Below are positions 1 through 11,189 of a stretch of DNA of 64,000 nucleotides, piece by piece; the first letter of the stretch is position 1, and each line of letters starts with the position of its first letter. The DNA is from Fulvivirgaceae bacterium JP3-4 (lineage in GTDB: Bacteria; Bacteroidota; Bacteroidia; Cytophagales; Cyclobacteriaceae). The translations under genes were made by a program, and so were the position numbers. Below the pieces are notes generated by a model, which searched no databases, was not told the origin of the DNA, and was given only the letters and a program-made list of their open reading frames with translations. Location of the stretch: contig JARKND010000001.1 of NCBI GenBank assembly GCA_029309925.1, positions 2,790,001 to 2,854,000 on the forward strand. The letters are read 5' to 3'.

Positions 1-2488
<2,488 letters not shown>

Positions 2489-2500
2489 TTGAATAGTTGA

Positions 2501-2530
2501 TTGTAAAGTGATTCTCTTCCCTTATTTTTG
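2501..2530 (+). promoter_or_regulatory. Bacteroidota-type promoter before pfkA
   Basis: TTG at 2501-2503 and TATTTTTG at 2523-2530 are separated by 19 bases. This fits the Bacteroidota housekeeping consensus (TTG at about -33, TAnnTTTG at about -7) exactly. Transcription would begin near 2537, about 10 bases before the pfkA ATG at 2548, giving a very short leader. pfkA can therefore be expressed independently of pgi. Sequence match only. Confidence 0.6.
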
Positions 2531-2547
2531 ATGGATTTTTTAACCTG

Positions 2548-3531
2548 ATGGACAATAAAATTCGGAAAATTGGAGTGTTTACATCGGGTGGCGATGCTCC
2601 AGGAATGAATGCAGCCATCCGTGCGGTTGTCCGCGCCTGCACCTATTACAAAATTGAAGCTTTCGGAATCATGCGTGGATACGAAGGTATGATCGAAGGC
2701 GATTTCGTGAAATTGGGCGCCCGCTCAGTGGGTAATATAATTCAGCGTGGCGGTACGATTTTGAAGTCTGCACGCAGTAAGGAATTCAGAACGCCAGAAG
2801 GCCGCAAAAAGGCTTATGAAAATATTAAAGAAGAAAGCATAGATGCGCTTGTCGCGATCGGTGGTGACGGTACGTTCACTGGTCTGAACAAGTTTTTTCA
2901 GGAGTATAAAGTACCATCGATCTGTATTCCAGGCACCATCGACAACGATCTTCCCGGAACGGATTATACGATCGGGTACGACACGGCAACCAACACCGCA
3001 GTAGAAGCGATTGACCGTATACGGGACACGGCTATGTCACATAACAGACTTTTCTTTGTTGAAGTGATGGGCCGTAACTCAGGTTATATCGCCATCAACA
3101 GCGGCATTGCAGGTGGTGCTACAGGAATCATCATTCCTGAAGAGGAAATGAGCTTTGATACACTATACAATCTTCTTGGCGAAGGTAAAGAGACGAGTAA
3201 GAAATCAAACCTGATCGTTGTGGCAGAAGGGTCGAAGATCGGAGATGCGACCACGCTTGCAAAGAAGGTGGCGGAACGATCATCTTACTTCGATATTAAG
3301 GTAACGGTGCTTGGCCATTTGCAGCGCGGTGGGACGCCAACCTATTTCGACCGTGTCCTGGCGAGCCGAATGGGTATTGCGGCAGTGGAAGGTTTATTAA
3401 AAGGCGAGCGCGATGTGATGGTGGGTATTCTGAACAATAAGGTGGTTTACAACGACTTCACTACCATCATGACGAACAAGCATGAAATTGACAGCGAATC
3501 ACTACGAATAGCAAAAATATTATCTATTTAA
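2548..3531 (+). CDS. pfkA: 6-phosphofructokinase (ATP type)
   Basis: Phosphorylates fructose-6-phosphate to fructose-1,6-bisphosphate. The 327 residues match the short bacterial PfkA form. Visible motifs are the nucleotide site FTSGGDAPGMNAAIR (about 10-25), IGGDGTF (about 102-108), the catalytic PGTIDNDLPGTD (about 125-136) with Asp in TIDND, MGRNSGYIA, and the substrate loop HLQRGGTPTYFDR. GGDGT (rather than GGDDT) points to ATP rather than pyrophosphate as donor. A consensus promoter lies just upstream and the ROK kinase follows after 19 bases, suggesting a two-gene unit. Confidence 0.96.
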   Translation: MDNKIRKIGVFTSGGDAPGMNAAIRAVVRACTYYKIEAFGIMRGYEGMIEGDFVKLGARSVGNIIQRGGTILKSARSKEFRTPEGRKKAYENIKEESIDALVAIGGDGTFTGLNKFFQEYKVPSICIPGTIDNDLPGTDYTIGYDTATNTAVEAIDRIRDTAMSHNRLFFVEVMGRNSGYIAINSGIAGGATGIIIPEEEMSFDTLYNLLGEGKETSKKSNLIVVAEGSKIGDATTLAKKVAERSSYFDIKVTVLGHLQRGGTPTYFDRVLASRMGIAAVEGLLKGERDVMVGILNNKVVYNDFTTIMTNKHEIDSESLRIAKILSI

Positions 3532-3550
3532 TTTATAATCCCGGCAGTTC

Positions 3551-4540
3551 ATGAAGGAGCTCACCATTGGCATTGATATCGGAGGAACGAACACCAAGTA
3601 CGGCATCGTAGATAAGGAAGGTCATGTGATCTTTCATGGAAGCATTTCTACCGCTGAGTACGAAGAGTTCAAAGATTACTTCAAGGGATTAGCCAATGCA
3701 ATCCGTGAAGCGATAAAGACACTGAAAGGTGAGTACAAGATTCTCGGAATTGGCGTGGGCGCAGCGAACGGAAATTATTACAAGGGAACGATCGAACGCG
3801 CGACCAACCTCAAGTGGAAAGGGATCATTCCTTTGGCAGACATGCTCAAGGAAGAATTTGACATGCCTGCCATTATTACTAACGATGCGAATGCTGCAGC
3901 GGTTGGCGAGATGGTGTACGGAGCTGCCAAGGGTATGAAGGATTTCATCGTCATCACGCTGGGCACCGGCCTTGGGTCAGGGTTTGTTGCCAACGGCATG
4001 CTGCTTAATGGTAAGCACGGCATTGCGGGCGAAGTCGGGCACACATCGGTAAACCCGGCAGGTCGCTACTGCAATTGCGGCAAGCGCGGATGCCTTGAAA
4101 CCTATGTGTCGGCAACTGGTATTAAAAGAACGGTTTACAAATTACTCGCAGATCACCTCGAGCCGAGTGAGTTGCGCGGCATCAGCTTCGACAACCTCAA
4201 CACAAAAATGATTACTGAAGCGGCCATTCGCGGTGACATTGTCGCCCTGGCTGCATTTGAATACACCGGAAGAATTCTTGGAATGAAGCTGGCGGAAACA
4301 GTTGTGCACACAGATCCGGAAGCAATTTTCCTTTTCGGAGGCCTTTCGCTGGCCGGAGATCTTATCTTCAAGCCAACAATTCGCCATATGGAAGCTAACC
4401 TCATGCCGCTGTTCCGAGGCAAGGTGAAGGTGTTGCCGTCAGGACTTCAGAATCAGGCCGCACCCATTCTTGGCGCAAGCAGTCTGGTCTGGAATTACCT
4501 CGACAACACGCAACGGCAGTTTGAAAAGGTTATCGCGTAA
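3551..4540 (+). CDS. ROK-family glucokinase
   Basis: A sugar kinase of the ROK family, 329 residues, most likely phosphorylating glucose. The N-terminal phosphate loop IGIDIGGTNTKYGIVD, the catalytic Asp in ITNDANAAAVGE, the glycine segment LGTGLGSG and the ROK zinc motif CNCGKRGCLETY with a preceding His (GEVGHTS) are all present. The lack of an N-terminal helix-turn-helix excludes a NagC/XylR-type regulator. Its place directly behind pgi and pfkA supports glucose as substrate. A second, more distant ROK kinase lies at 47382-48323. The substrate is inferred from context, not from the sequence alone. Confidence 0.9.
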   Translation: MKELTIGIDIGGTNTKYGIVDKEGHVIFHGSISTAEYEEFKDYFKGLANAIREAIKTLKGEYKILGIGVGAANGNYYKGTIERATNLKWKGIIPLADMLKEEFDMPAIITNDANAAAVGEMVYGAAKGMKDFIVITLGTGLGSGFVANGMLLNGKHGIAGEVGHTSVNPAGRYCNCGKRGCLETYVSATGIKRTVYKLLADHLEPSELRGISFDNLNTKMITEAAIRGDIVALAAFEYTGRILGMKLAETVVHTDPEAIFLFGGLSLAGDLIFKPTIRHMEANLMPLFRGKVKVLPSGLQNQAAPILGASSLVWNYLDNTQRQFEKVIA

Positions 4541-4544
4541 GATG

Positions 4545-4670
4545 AGCAGTAGGCAGTAGGCAATTGATAATTGGCTTAGCAAATCTGCGAAAAACAATTC
4601 TGTCGATTTAACCCTTGGCACTCGAAGGATAACGACTTTGCCTACTCCTCATTGCCTACTGCCTACTGCT
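4545..4670. repeat. Word-array inverted repeat: 20-bp perfect arms
   Basis: The left arm agcagtaggcagtaggcaat at 4545-4564 is repeated exactly in inverted orientation at 4651-4670. Each arm is itself a tandem of the word gcagtag. The 86-base interior holds no gene. The element begins five bases after the ROK kinase stop and could fold as a long-range hairpin at the transcript end. It belongs to the class described in the findings. Confidence 0.85.
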
Positions 4671-4720
4671 TAAAGCCGCTGGCATGTGTTTAGTACGATG
4701 GATTTCCATACCGGAATTCC

Positions 4721-6568
4721 ATGCGCCTGTTACTTTTACTAGTCTTTTTTTCGTTTGCAGGCTCTGCCTATGGCCAGCGAGATAAGCCCAGGATCGAAGA
4801 TCAACGCCCAGTTGCAACCGATGAAGATCAGGCAGTTACGATACGCCTCACTGATCTCATCGTTCGCGACCGCGATGATTGGTTCTATCCTTTTGGCTTC
4901 ACACTGACGGTCTATCCAGGTGAGAATTATTCTGTTAGCACACATACGATCACACCTGCAGCAAATTTCAATGGCACCTTGAAGGTGAAGGTCACCGTCA
5001 ATGATGGCGAGAACGACAGTGCGCCTTTTGACCTTAAGGTTGATGTTCGGCCAGTAAATGATCCTCCGGTAATCACAGGACAATCGCCTTTAAGCGCAAA
5101 ACAAAACGAGTCACTTACTCTTAAAACCGGTGACCTGACCATCACAGACCCGGATGATTCCAAATTCACATTGTCTGTTGCGACAGGCGCAAATTATTCA
5201 GTGTCGGGAACAACGGTCACACCTGCAGCCGGCTTCTCCGGCCAGCTCACGGTGCCGGTCACGGTCAGTGATGGAAAAGCGAATTCCGCACCTTTCAATG
5301 TCAAGATTGATATCATTCCCGTGAACGACATTCCTACCATCACAGGTCAGGTGCAACTTGCAACGGACGAAAACAAACCAATCACCATCGAGCTATCTCA
5401 CCTTACCGTTACTGACAAGGACAACCCATACCCTACCGGTTTTACGTTGCATATCGCTCCGCCTGCGAGCAACACTTACACGGTGAGCGGGAATACTGTT
5501 CAGCCAGCGCTGAACTTCGAAGGAACATTGTCAGTGCCCTTGCGTGTTAATGACGGAAAAGATTTTAGTCCGACATATAATTTACAGATCACGGTAAGAG
5601 CAGGCAATAACTCTCCTGTGATCACGGGACAATCTCCAGTAACGATCAAGGAAGACGAAGTCTTTGTGATGCAATTCTCCCATCTGTTTGTTTCTGATAC
5701 GGATAACACCTACCCCAACGGATTCACGCTGAAAATCGCCAATGGTGCAAACTATACTGTCTCAAATAATCAAATCACTCCTGCGCGCGACTTCACAGGC
5801 AGGCTGGTTGCCGCAGTGACTGTCAATGACGGCACGAGTGACAGTGCTCCGTTCAATTTTGAAATCAATGTCGGTGCTACGAATGACTCACCGCTCATCG
5901 CGTTAGAACCGGACGCGCTTATCTTTACGCCAGGCAAAGGTCCGGTGCTGATCAGTGAGAGTTTACAGATTACCGATGCAGAAAATGACTCCATCACGCA
6001 GGCAGAGGTTTCATTCCTCCCGCAGTTCTACACGCCAGGTTATGACGAATTGAAATATCAGGGTAGTGATCAGATCAGAAGCTCATTCGATCTGCAGCGC
6101 GGGATTTTGCTACTTACCGGCAAGGCTCCGCTCGCACAATATGTTCAGGCTATCAAAGCGATTCAGTACAACTTCGTTGCAGGGCCGGATTCGTTTATCG
6201 AAGGAAAGAAGTTTTCCGTCAAGGTGAGCGACAGGTTTTCAACGAGTGCTCCGGCAACGCGTGAGATCCGTACGAAGGCGCTTGACATCGACCTGGATAT
6301 TCCGTCAGGGTTTACCCCGAATGGTGATGCAGCAAACGATACGTGGGTTATCAAACCGTTAAAGGCAAGTGAAGAGCTTGCCCGCGCGGTTGTACGCGTT
6401 TACAACCGCCACGGAGTGTTGCTCTTTGAAGCCATAGGTTTTGAAAAAGAATGGGACGGCAAGCTGAATGGCGAATCCCTTCCATGCGATTCATATTTCT
6501 ACACAATCGATCTTGGCGATGGCTATATCAAGTCATCAATAAAAGGAATTGTGACAATCCTGCGCTAG
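4721..6568 (+). CDS. Exported cadherin-like repeat protein with gliding-motility (T9SS) C-terminal domain
   Basis: A 615-residue exported protein of unknown specific role. Residues 1-18 are a signal peptide (LLLLLVFFSFAGSAYG). About four tandem repeats of roughly 90 residues follow (about 25-390), each starting near ITGQ or IEDQ, containing an LTVTDKDNPYP-like acidic turn and a VTVNDGxxxSAPFN strand; they resemble tandem-95/cadherin-like adhesin domains. A different segment (about 395-530) leads to a C-terminal domain of about 85 residues with FTPNGDAANDTWVI, VYNRHGVLLFE and WDGKLNGESLPCDSYFY, the hallmark of gliding-motility-associated T9SS type B cargo. It is probably surface attached or secreted. 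Its stop overlaps the stop of the opposite-strand GH57 gene by four bases (CTAG). Confidence 0.85.
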   Translation: MRLLLLLVFFSFAGSAYGQRDKPRIEDQRPVATDEDQAVTIRLTDLIVRDRDDWFYPFGFTLTVYPGENYSVSTHTITPAANFNGTLKVKVTVNDGENDSAPFDLKVDVRPVNDPPVITGQSPLSAKQNESLTLKTGDLTITDPDDSKFTLSVATGANYSVSGTTVTPAAGFSGQLTVPVTVSDGKANSAPFNVKIDIIPVNDIPTITGQVQLATDENKPITIELSHLTVTDKDNPYPTGFTLHIAPPASNTYTVSGNTVQPALNFEGTLSVPLRVNDGKDFSPTYNLQITVRAGNNSPVITGQSPVTIKEDEVFVMQFSHLFVSDTDNTYPNGFTLKIANGANYTVSNNQITPARDFTGRLVAAVTVNDGTSDSAPFNFEINVGATNDSPLIALEPDALIFTPGKGPVLISESLQITDAENDSITQAEVSFLPQFYTPGYDELKYQGSDQIRSSFDLQRGILLLTGKAPLAQYVQAIKAIQYNFVAGPDSFIEGKKFSVKVSDRFSTSAPATREIRTKALDIDLDIPSGFTPNGDAANDTWVIKPLKASEELARAVVRVYNRHGVLLFEAIGFEKEWDGKLNGESLPCDSYFYTIDLGDGYIKSSIKGIVTILR

Positions 6569-8985
6569 GTCGCTGGCTGGCTGATCCCCATGTCCACCTT
6601 CACTCCGAGGTTATCACCGAGCAGGTTGAATTGAGTCTTCCATTCATCCGAACGTCCGTTGCTTTCGTGGATCTCTCTTGAGATCTCGAAGAACAGATTC
6701 TGGCTTTTATAGAGATTCGGGCGAAGGTTGAATTTAAACATGAGCGGGAACAAACGGTTCAGTCGCTCGATGCGCTTGAGACTCTCTCCCTCTGCAGCAA
6801 TTCGCTTGAGCTCCTTGAAAATACTTTCACCTGCAAAACGTTCCACCTTTCCGGGATCTTCGATGCGCAGATCCCAGTTTACAAGCTCGGTCATAATCCG
6901 CTCCACCTGGCGAATGTTGATCTTGTCGGTCTGGAAGCATTTGATCAGGTCGACATTGAGAATATATTCGAACGTGGTCTTGTATGCGTTTGGAATCGGG
7001 ATGCCATTATGATTCAACGCCATCACCAGCGGATAATCACGGTTGTAAATTCTGCGAAGTGAATCTTCCAGGTCGAGCATGCTCTGCTGTGTGATGAAAT
7101 TGAAAACTTTCCGCTTTTCATCCTGGAACAGCTGCCAGATGGTATACTTTTCAGGGCCGAAGTAGGTCTGCATCAAACCAATAATATCACCGAGCCTTCC
7201 TTCTTCAAAGGCTGTAGTCATCCGCACCTGCATGCTTGCAAATTTCTCCTCTTCCATATCAAGGGAAATGTTTCCGATGATATTATGCTTGCCCATGTAG
7301 ATTACCGCAAACGCAAATTTCTTTTCAGAGCGCGTTACATTTGATTTTACTTTCGTGACACCAAGGACGAGCTTCTGTTCTCCAGCCTCCTTCCGGATGA
7401 AAACTTCATTGGAAGTTGTGTAGTTGAATACCGGGAACGCATCCGGATCTTCTTCAAAGAGCGATGCCACGGCATAATGCATGCCCACACGCTGAAGGTT
7501 AATCTTAGAAGGAATGACATACTTCTGGTATACATTCGATGCATTTCCAAGGCCCGGAACATTGCTTGGGACTTCTTCAAGCCTTCTGCGGAACTCCACC
7601 TCGAGATTAGCTTCTGAACTCACCTGGCTTACCAGTTGCATCGCACGGCAGGCGTACTGCATGATCTGTGTTGTCTCGATGCCAGAAACTTCATCAAAAA
7701 ACCAACCACAGCTTGTATACATCAGCATGGCGTTGCGCTGTACCTCCAGCATGCGCAGCACGTGGTTTGGTTCAACATCCTTGATGCAATGATCGCGCAT
7801 GAATTTTTTGATACTGTCATCTGTGCGCTTGAGGATAACGTTGATGTACTCGTTTCGTGCTTCCCATGGATCGCGCAGGATGCCTGACATCTCCTCCTCG
7901 AAAATGCGCTCCAGCTTGTCGCGAAGCCAGTCGAGTGATTCCCTGAGAGGTTTTCTCCACTTCTGATTCCAGTTCGGTTTTCCTCCGGTATTGCATCCGC
8001 AATCATTTCTCCAGCGCTCCACTCCATGAGCGCAACTCCACGAGCTGTTCTCATGGATCTGCGCCTCATACGTTGGCGGATGCTTTGCAAGATACTGCGC
8101 GTAGTTTGTCAGGTTTGCGATCTTGTGCTTCTCGATATGGTCAAGACAAAACGCCAGCGCCATGTCGCCATGCTTGTGATGGTGGCCATAGGTTTCGCCA
8201 TCGGTCGCGATATGTGAGAGCTGAGGCTCAGGTGTTGTGTCAAAGTTCGCCAGCAAACGTTCGGCAAATTTCTTTCCGTCATTCAGAAGTCCATTGAAAG
8301 CAACGCCCTGTGATGTGTCACCGTCATAGAAAAACAAAACGATAGAATTACCGGATGGCAACTTATACAAATATGGTCTCCGTGTATCGATACCGGTCTG
8401 TTCAAGATCGTTCCACTCAGCAGCTCCGATCTTCCGAAAGCCTCTCGCCTGCCTGGGCGCAAGAATCGTAAACTTAATACCGTGCTTAACGAGCAGTTCG
8501 AGCGATTCTGTATCCACTGCAGTCTCCGCCAGCCACATGCCTTCCGGCTTTCGATTGAAGCGGTGTGAGAAATCGCGGATGCCCCAGATGATCTGTGTTT
8601 CCTTATCGCGTCTTGACGACAAAGGCATGATCATGTGGTTGTAAACCTGCGCGATAGCCGAACCATGACCTCCGAACTTTTCCATGCTCTCTTTGTCAGC
8701 ATCGAGGATCGCCTGATACGTTTCAGGGTCGTTCGTCTCCATCCACGACAAGAGTGTGGCTCCGAAGTTGAAACTTATGCGAGAGTAATTATTGATGATC
8801 TGTTTGATGACACCTTTACCATCGAGGATACGCGATGCAGTATTCGGACCATAGCACTCGGCTGTGATCCGTTCATTCCAATCATGGTAGGGGTGCGCAG
8901 AATCCTGGACTTCGATTACCTCAAGCCAGGCATTTTCACGGGGTGGCTGATAAAAGTGCCCGTGAATACAAATATACTTTTCCAA
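6565..8985 (-). CDS. Large GH57 family protein with DUF3536-type C-terminus
   Basis: An 806-residue cytoplasmic protein without signal peptide. The N-terminal ~300 residues are a GH57 barrel: CIHGHFYQPPRENAW at residues 5-19, the expected nucleophile Glu in EGMWLAETAVD and the expected acid Asp in HIATDGETYGHHH are intact, so hydrolase or transglycosylase activity on alpha-glucan is plausible. The remaining ~500 residues are mostly helical and resemble DUF3536. Its position downstream of glgB, treS-mak and glgE on the same strand supports a role in glycogen metabolism. The exact reaction is not known from sequence. It ends tail to tail with the T9SS gene, sharing four bases. Confidence 0.85.
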   Translation of the reverse strand: MEKYICIHGHFYQPPRENAWLEVIEVQDSAHPYHDWNERITAECYGPNTASRILDGKGVIKQIINNYSRISFNFGATLLSWMETNDPETYQAILDADKESMEKFGGHGSAIAQVYNHMIMPLSSRRDKETQIIWGIRDFSHRFNRKPEGMWLAETAVDTESLELLVKHGIKFTILAPRQARGFRKIGAAEWNDLEQTGIDTRRPYLYKLPSGNSIVLFFYDGDTSQGVAFNGLLNDGKKFAERLLANFDTTPEPQLSHIATDGETYGHHHKHGDMALAFCLDHIEKHKIANLTNYAQYLAKHPPTYEAQIHENSSWSCAHGVERWRNDCGCNTGGKPNWNQKWRKPLRESLDWLRDKLERIFEEEMSGILRDPWEARNEYINVILKRTDDSIKKFMRDHCIKDVEPNHVLRMLEVQRNAMLMYTSCGWFFDEVSGIETTQIMQYACRAMQLVSQVSSEANLEVEFRRRLEEVPSNVPGLGNASNVYQKYVIPSKINLQRVGMHYAVASLFEEDPDAFPVFNYTTSNEVFIRKEAGEQKLVLGVTKVKSNVTRSEKKFAFAVIYMGKHNIIGNISLDMEEEKFASMQVRMTTAFEEGRLGDIIGLMQTYFGPEKYTIWQLFQDEKRKVFNFITQQSMLDLEDSLRRIYNRDYPLVMALNHNGIPIPNAYKTTFEYILNVDLIKCFQTDKINIRQVERIMTELVNWDLRIEDPGKVERFAGESIFKELKRIAAEGESLKRIERLNRLFPLMFKFNLRPNLYKSQNLFFEISREIHESNGRSDEWKTQFNLLGDNLGVKVDMGISQPAT

Positions 8986-9098
8986 AATGCTTTGATATCA
9001 GTTTATAAAACAACCGAAAAACGCGTAAGATTCACTATCCACACTGATAAAATTCAGCGTTTTGAATGTGAATGGTACGCTGGTATGTCGCCAAAAAA

Positions 9099-11090
9099 CT
9101 ACGTGCTGATATCTTCAAGCTCAAACTCACTGATCTCTTTCTCCAGCTTGAGGACAGTCATCGCCAAAGGAGGTAAAGTTAATGAAACTGAATAATCCTG
9201 TCCATGATACTTTACGGGCGAAGTTGCCAGCAGGCCACCATTGGAAACACCTCCTCCGCAATATTTTTTATGGTCAGTGTTAAAAACTTCTTTCCATTGA
9301 CCACGGTAAGGTACACCAATCCGATAATGGTAGCGAACTTCCGGTGTAAAATTGCATACCACGATCAATAAATCGTTCTTGTTTTCCCCTTTCCGCTGGA
9401 AGGCGATCACACTATTTTCACGGTCTCCATAGTCAATCCATTGGAAACCGCGCTGATCAAACGAATGTATATAAAGGGCGGGCTCGGACTTGTAAAGGGC
9501 ATTCAAATCCTTCACAAGGTCCTGCACACCTTTGTGGAATCCGTAATTCAATAAATCCCAGTCGAGGCTTCGTTCGTGGTTCCATTCCGCACTTTGTGCA
9601 ATTTCCCCACCCATGAACAACAGTTTTGTGCCGGGATGGGTAAACATGTATGCAAAAAGCAGTCTCAGGTTTGCGAATCTTCTCCACTCATCTCCCGGCA
9701 TACGTCCAAACAATGAACCCTTTCCGTGCACTACTTCGTCATGCGATAACGGAAGCATAAAGTTTTCCGTAAAGGCATACATGATGCTGAAGGTGATCTC
9801 ATTCTGGTGATATTTCCGGTGAACAGGATCGAGCTGGAAGTAGTGCAATGTATCGTGCATCCAGCCCATCATCCACTTCTGGCCGAATCCCAATCCGCCT
9901 AGGTAAGTCGGACGCGACACTCCCGACCATGAAGTTGATTCTTCTGCTATAGTAATGGCGTCCGGGAACATGGAATACACCACTTCATTCATTTCCTTGA
10001 GGAAGGAAATAGCCTCGAGATTTTCGTTTCCACCATACTGGTTTGGAATCCATTCCCCGTGCTTTCGTGAATAATCAAGATACAGCATTGATGCCACCGC
10101 ATCGACACGCAGACCATCAATGTGAAATTCCTCCAGCCAGTACACCGCGTTGCTGATCAGGAATGACCTCACTTCGTTTCTGCCGTAGTTGAAAATATAA
10201 CTCTTCCAGTCGGGGTGGAAGCCTTTGCGGGGATCTTCGTGCTCGAAGAGATATGTTCCATCAAATTTGAAAAGTCCGTGCGCGTCTCCGGGGAAGTGCG
10301 ATGGAACCCAGTCGAGGATTACGCCAATGCCCGCGCGATGAAAACAGTCGATCATGTACATGAAATCTTCCGGACTTCCGAATCTGCTTGTCGGAGCAAA
10401 GTACCCCGTCAGCTGATAACCCCAGGAGCCGTAGAACGGATGTTCCATCAGCGGAAGGAATTCAACGTGTGTGAATCCCATCTCCTTCACGTAAGGAACC
10501 AGTTCGTGCGCCATCTCAGGATAGGTCAGTGGCCTGCCGCCATCTTCTACCTTTCTTCTCCACGATCCGAAGTGCACTTCATAAACGGAATAAGGCTTAG
10601 GCTTGCCGATTGTTTTTTTGCGCTGATCGAGCCATTCCTGGTCTTTCCACTCATATCGCGGTTCCCAGACAATCGATGCAGTCTTGGGAGGTGTTTCGTT
10701 AAACACAGAGAACGGATCTGCCTTATCGAGTATTTCGCCCGTGTTTGAATGAATTACATATTTGTATGCTTCGCCATGTTTGATATCCGGAAAGAATCCT
10801 TCCCATATACCCGACTGATCCCAGCGCGCATGAAGATTGTGTTTCTCTCTCTGCCAGTAATTGAAATTACCGATGACAGACACTGCCTTCGCGTTCGGTG
10901 CCCACACTGCGAAGTAGGTTCCCTCCTGCCCGTTGTGCGTTACGATCCGCGACCCTAACTTTTCATGAAGCTTGTAGTGTTTTCCACTTTTGAAAAGATG
11001 GATGTCGTAGTCGGAAATGAGAGAGAAGCTCTCAAAGGTGGTTTCCGCTTTTACAATATTGGTTTGTTTCTTTGACATAGTCGTATACAT
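9099..11090 (-). CDS. glgB: 1,4-alpha-glucan branching enzyme
   Basis: Makes alpha-1,6 branches in glycogen. About 660 residues: an N-terminal CBM48 domain (about 40-135, [20 protein letters not shown]), a GH13 barrel and a C-terminal beta domain. All three catalytic acids are present: nucleophile Asp in [13 protein letters not shown], Glu in [12 protein letters not shown] and Asp in [12 protein letters not shown]. The YGGNEN and [12 protein letters not shown] segments are typical of GlgB. The start could be 11090 or the second ATG at 11078 (MSKKQ); neither has a clear ribosome site. It lies 99 bases downstream of the treS-mak stop, with a short-word repeat in the gap, and completes the GlgE route by branching the linear glucan. 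Confidence 0.96.
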   Translation of the reverse strand: MYTTMSKKQTNIVKAETTFESFSLISDYDIHLFKSGKHYKLHEKLGSRIVTHNGQEGTYFAVWAPNAKAVSVIGNFNYWQREKHNLHARWDQSGIWEGFFPDIKHGEAYKYVIHSNTGEILDKADPFSVFNETPPKTASIVWEPRYEWKDQEWLDQRKKTIGKPKPYSVYEVHFGSWRRKVEDGGRPLTYPEMAHELVPYVKEMGFTHVEFLPLMEHPFYGSWGYQLTGYFAPTSRFGSPEDFMYMIDCFHRAGIGVILDWVPSHFPGDAHGLFKFDGTYLFEHEDPRKGFHPDWKSYIFNYGRNEVRSFLISNAVYWLEEFHIDGLRVDAVASMLYLDYSRKHGEWIPNQYGGNENLEAISFLKEMNEVVYSMFPDAITIAEESTSWSGVSRPTYLGGLGFGQKWMMGWMHDTLHYFQLDPVHRKYHQNEITFSIMYAFTENFMLPLSHDEVVHGKGSLFGRMPGDEWRRFANLRLLFAYMFTHPGTKLLFMGGEIAQSAEWNHERSLDWDLLNYGFHKGVQDLVKDLNALYKSEPALYIHSFDQRGFQWIDYGDRENSVIAFQRKGENKNDLLIVVCNFTPEVRYHYRIGVPYRGQWKEVFNTDHKKYCGGGVSNGGLLATSPVKYHGQDYSVSLTLPPLAMTVLKLEKEISEFELEDIST

Positions 11091-11103
11091 TCAGCGTGAG
11101 TAG

Positions 11104-11176
11104 AAGCTGCAAGCTGCAAGCTACAAGCTGCAGGCAGTGTGCGCATGCTTGAAGCTTGAAGCTTGTCGCTTGTAGC
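11104..11176. repeat. Word-array inverted repeat (aagctgc / gcttgaa)
   Basis: The left arm (11104-11134) is a tandem of the 7-base word aagctgc with variants; the right arm (11147-11176) is a tandem of gcttgaa and gcttgt, imperfectly complementary to the left. It sits between treS-mak and glgB. A relative using the same word occurs at 57276-57349. It may fold into a hairpin in the treS-glgB transcript. Confidence 0.75.
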
Positions 11177-11189
11177 CTTTGCATTTATT

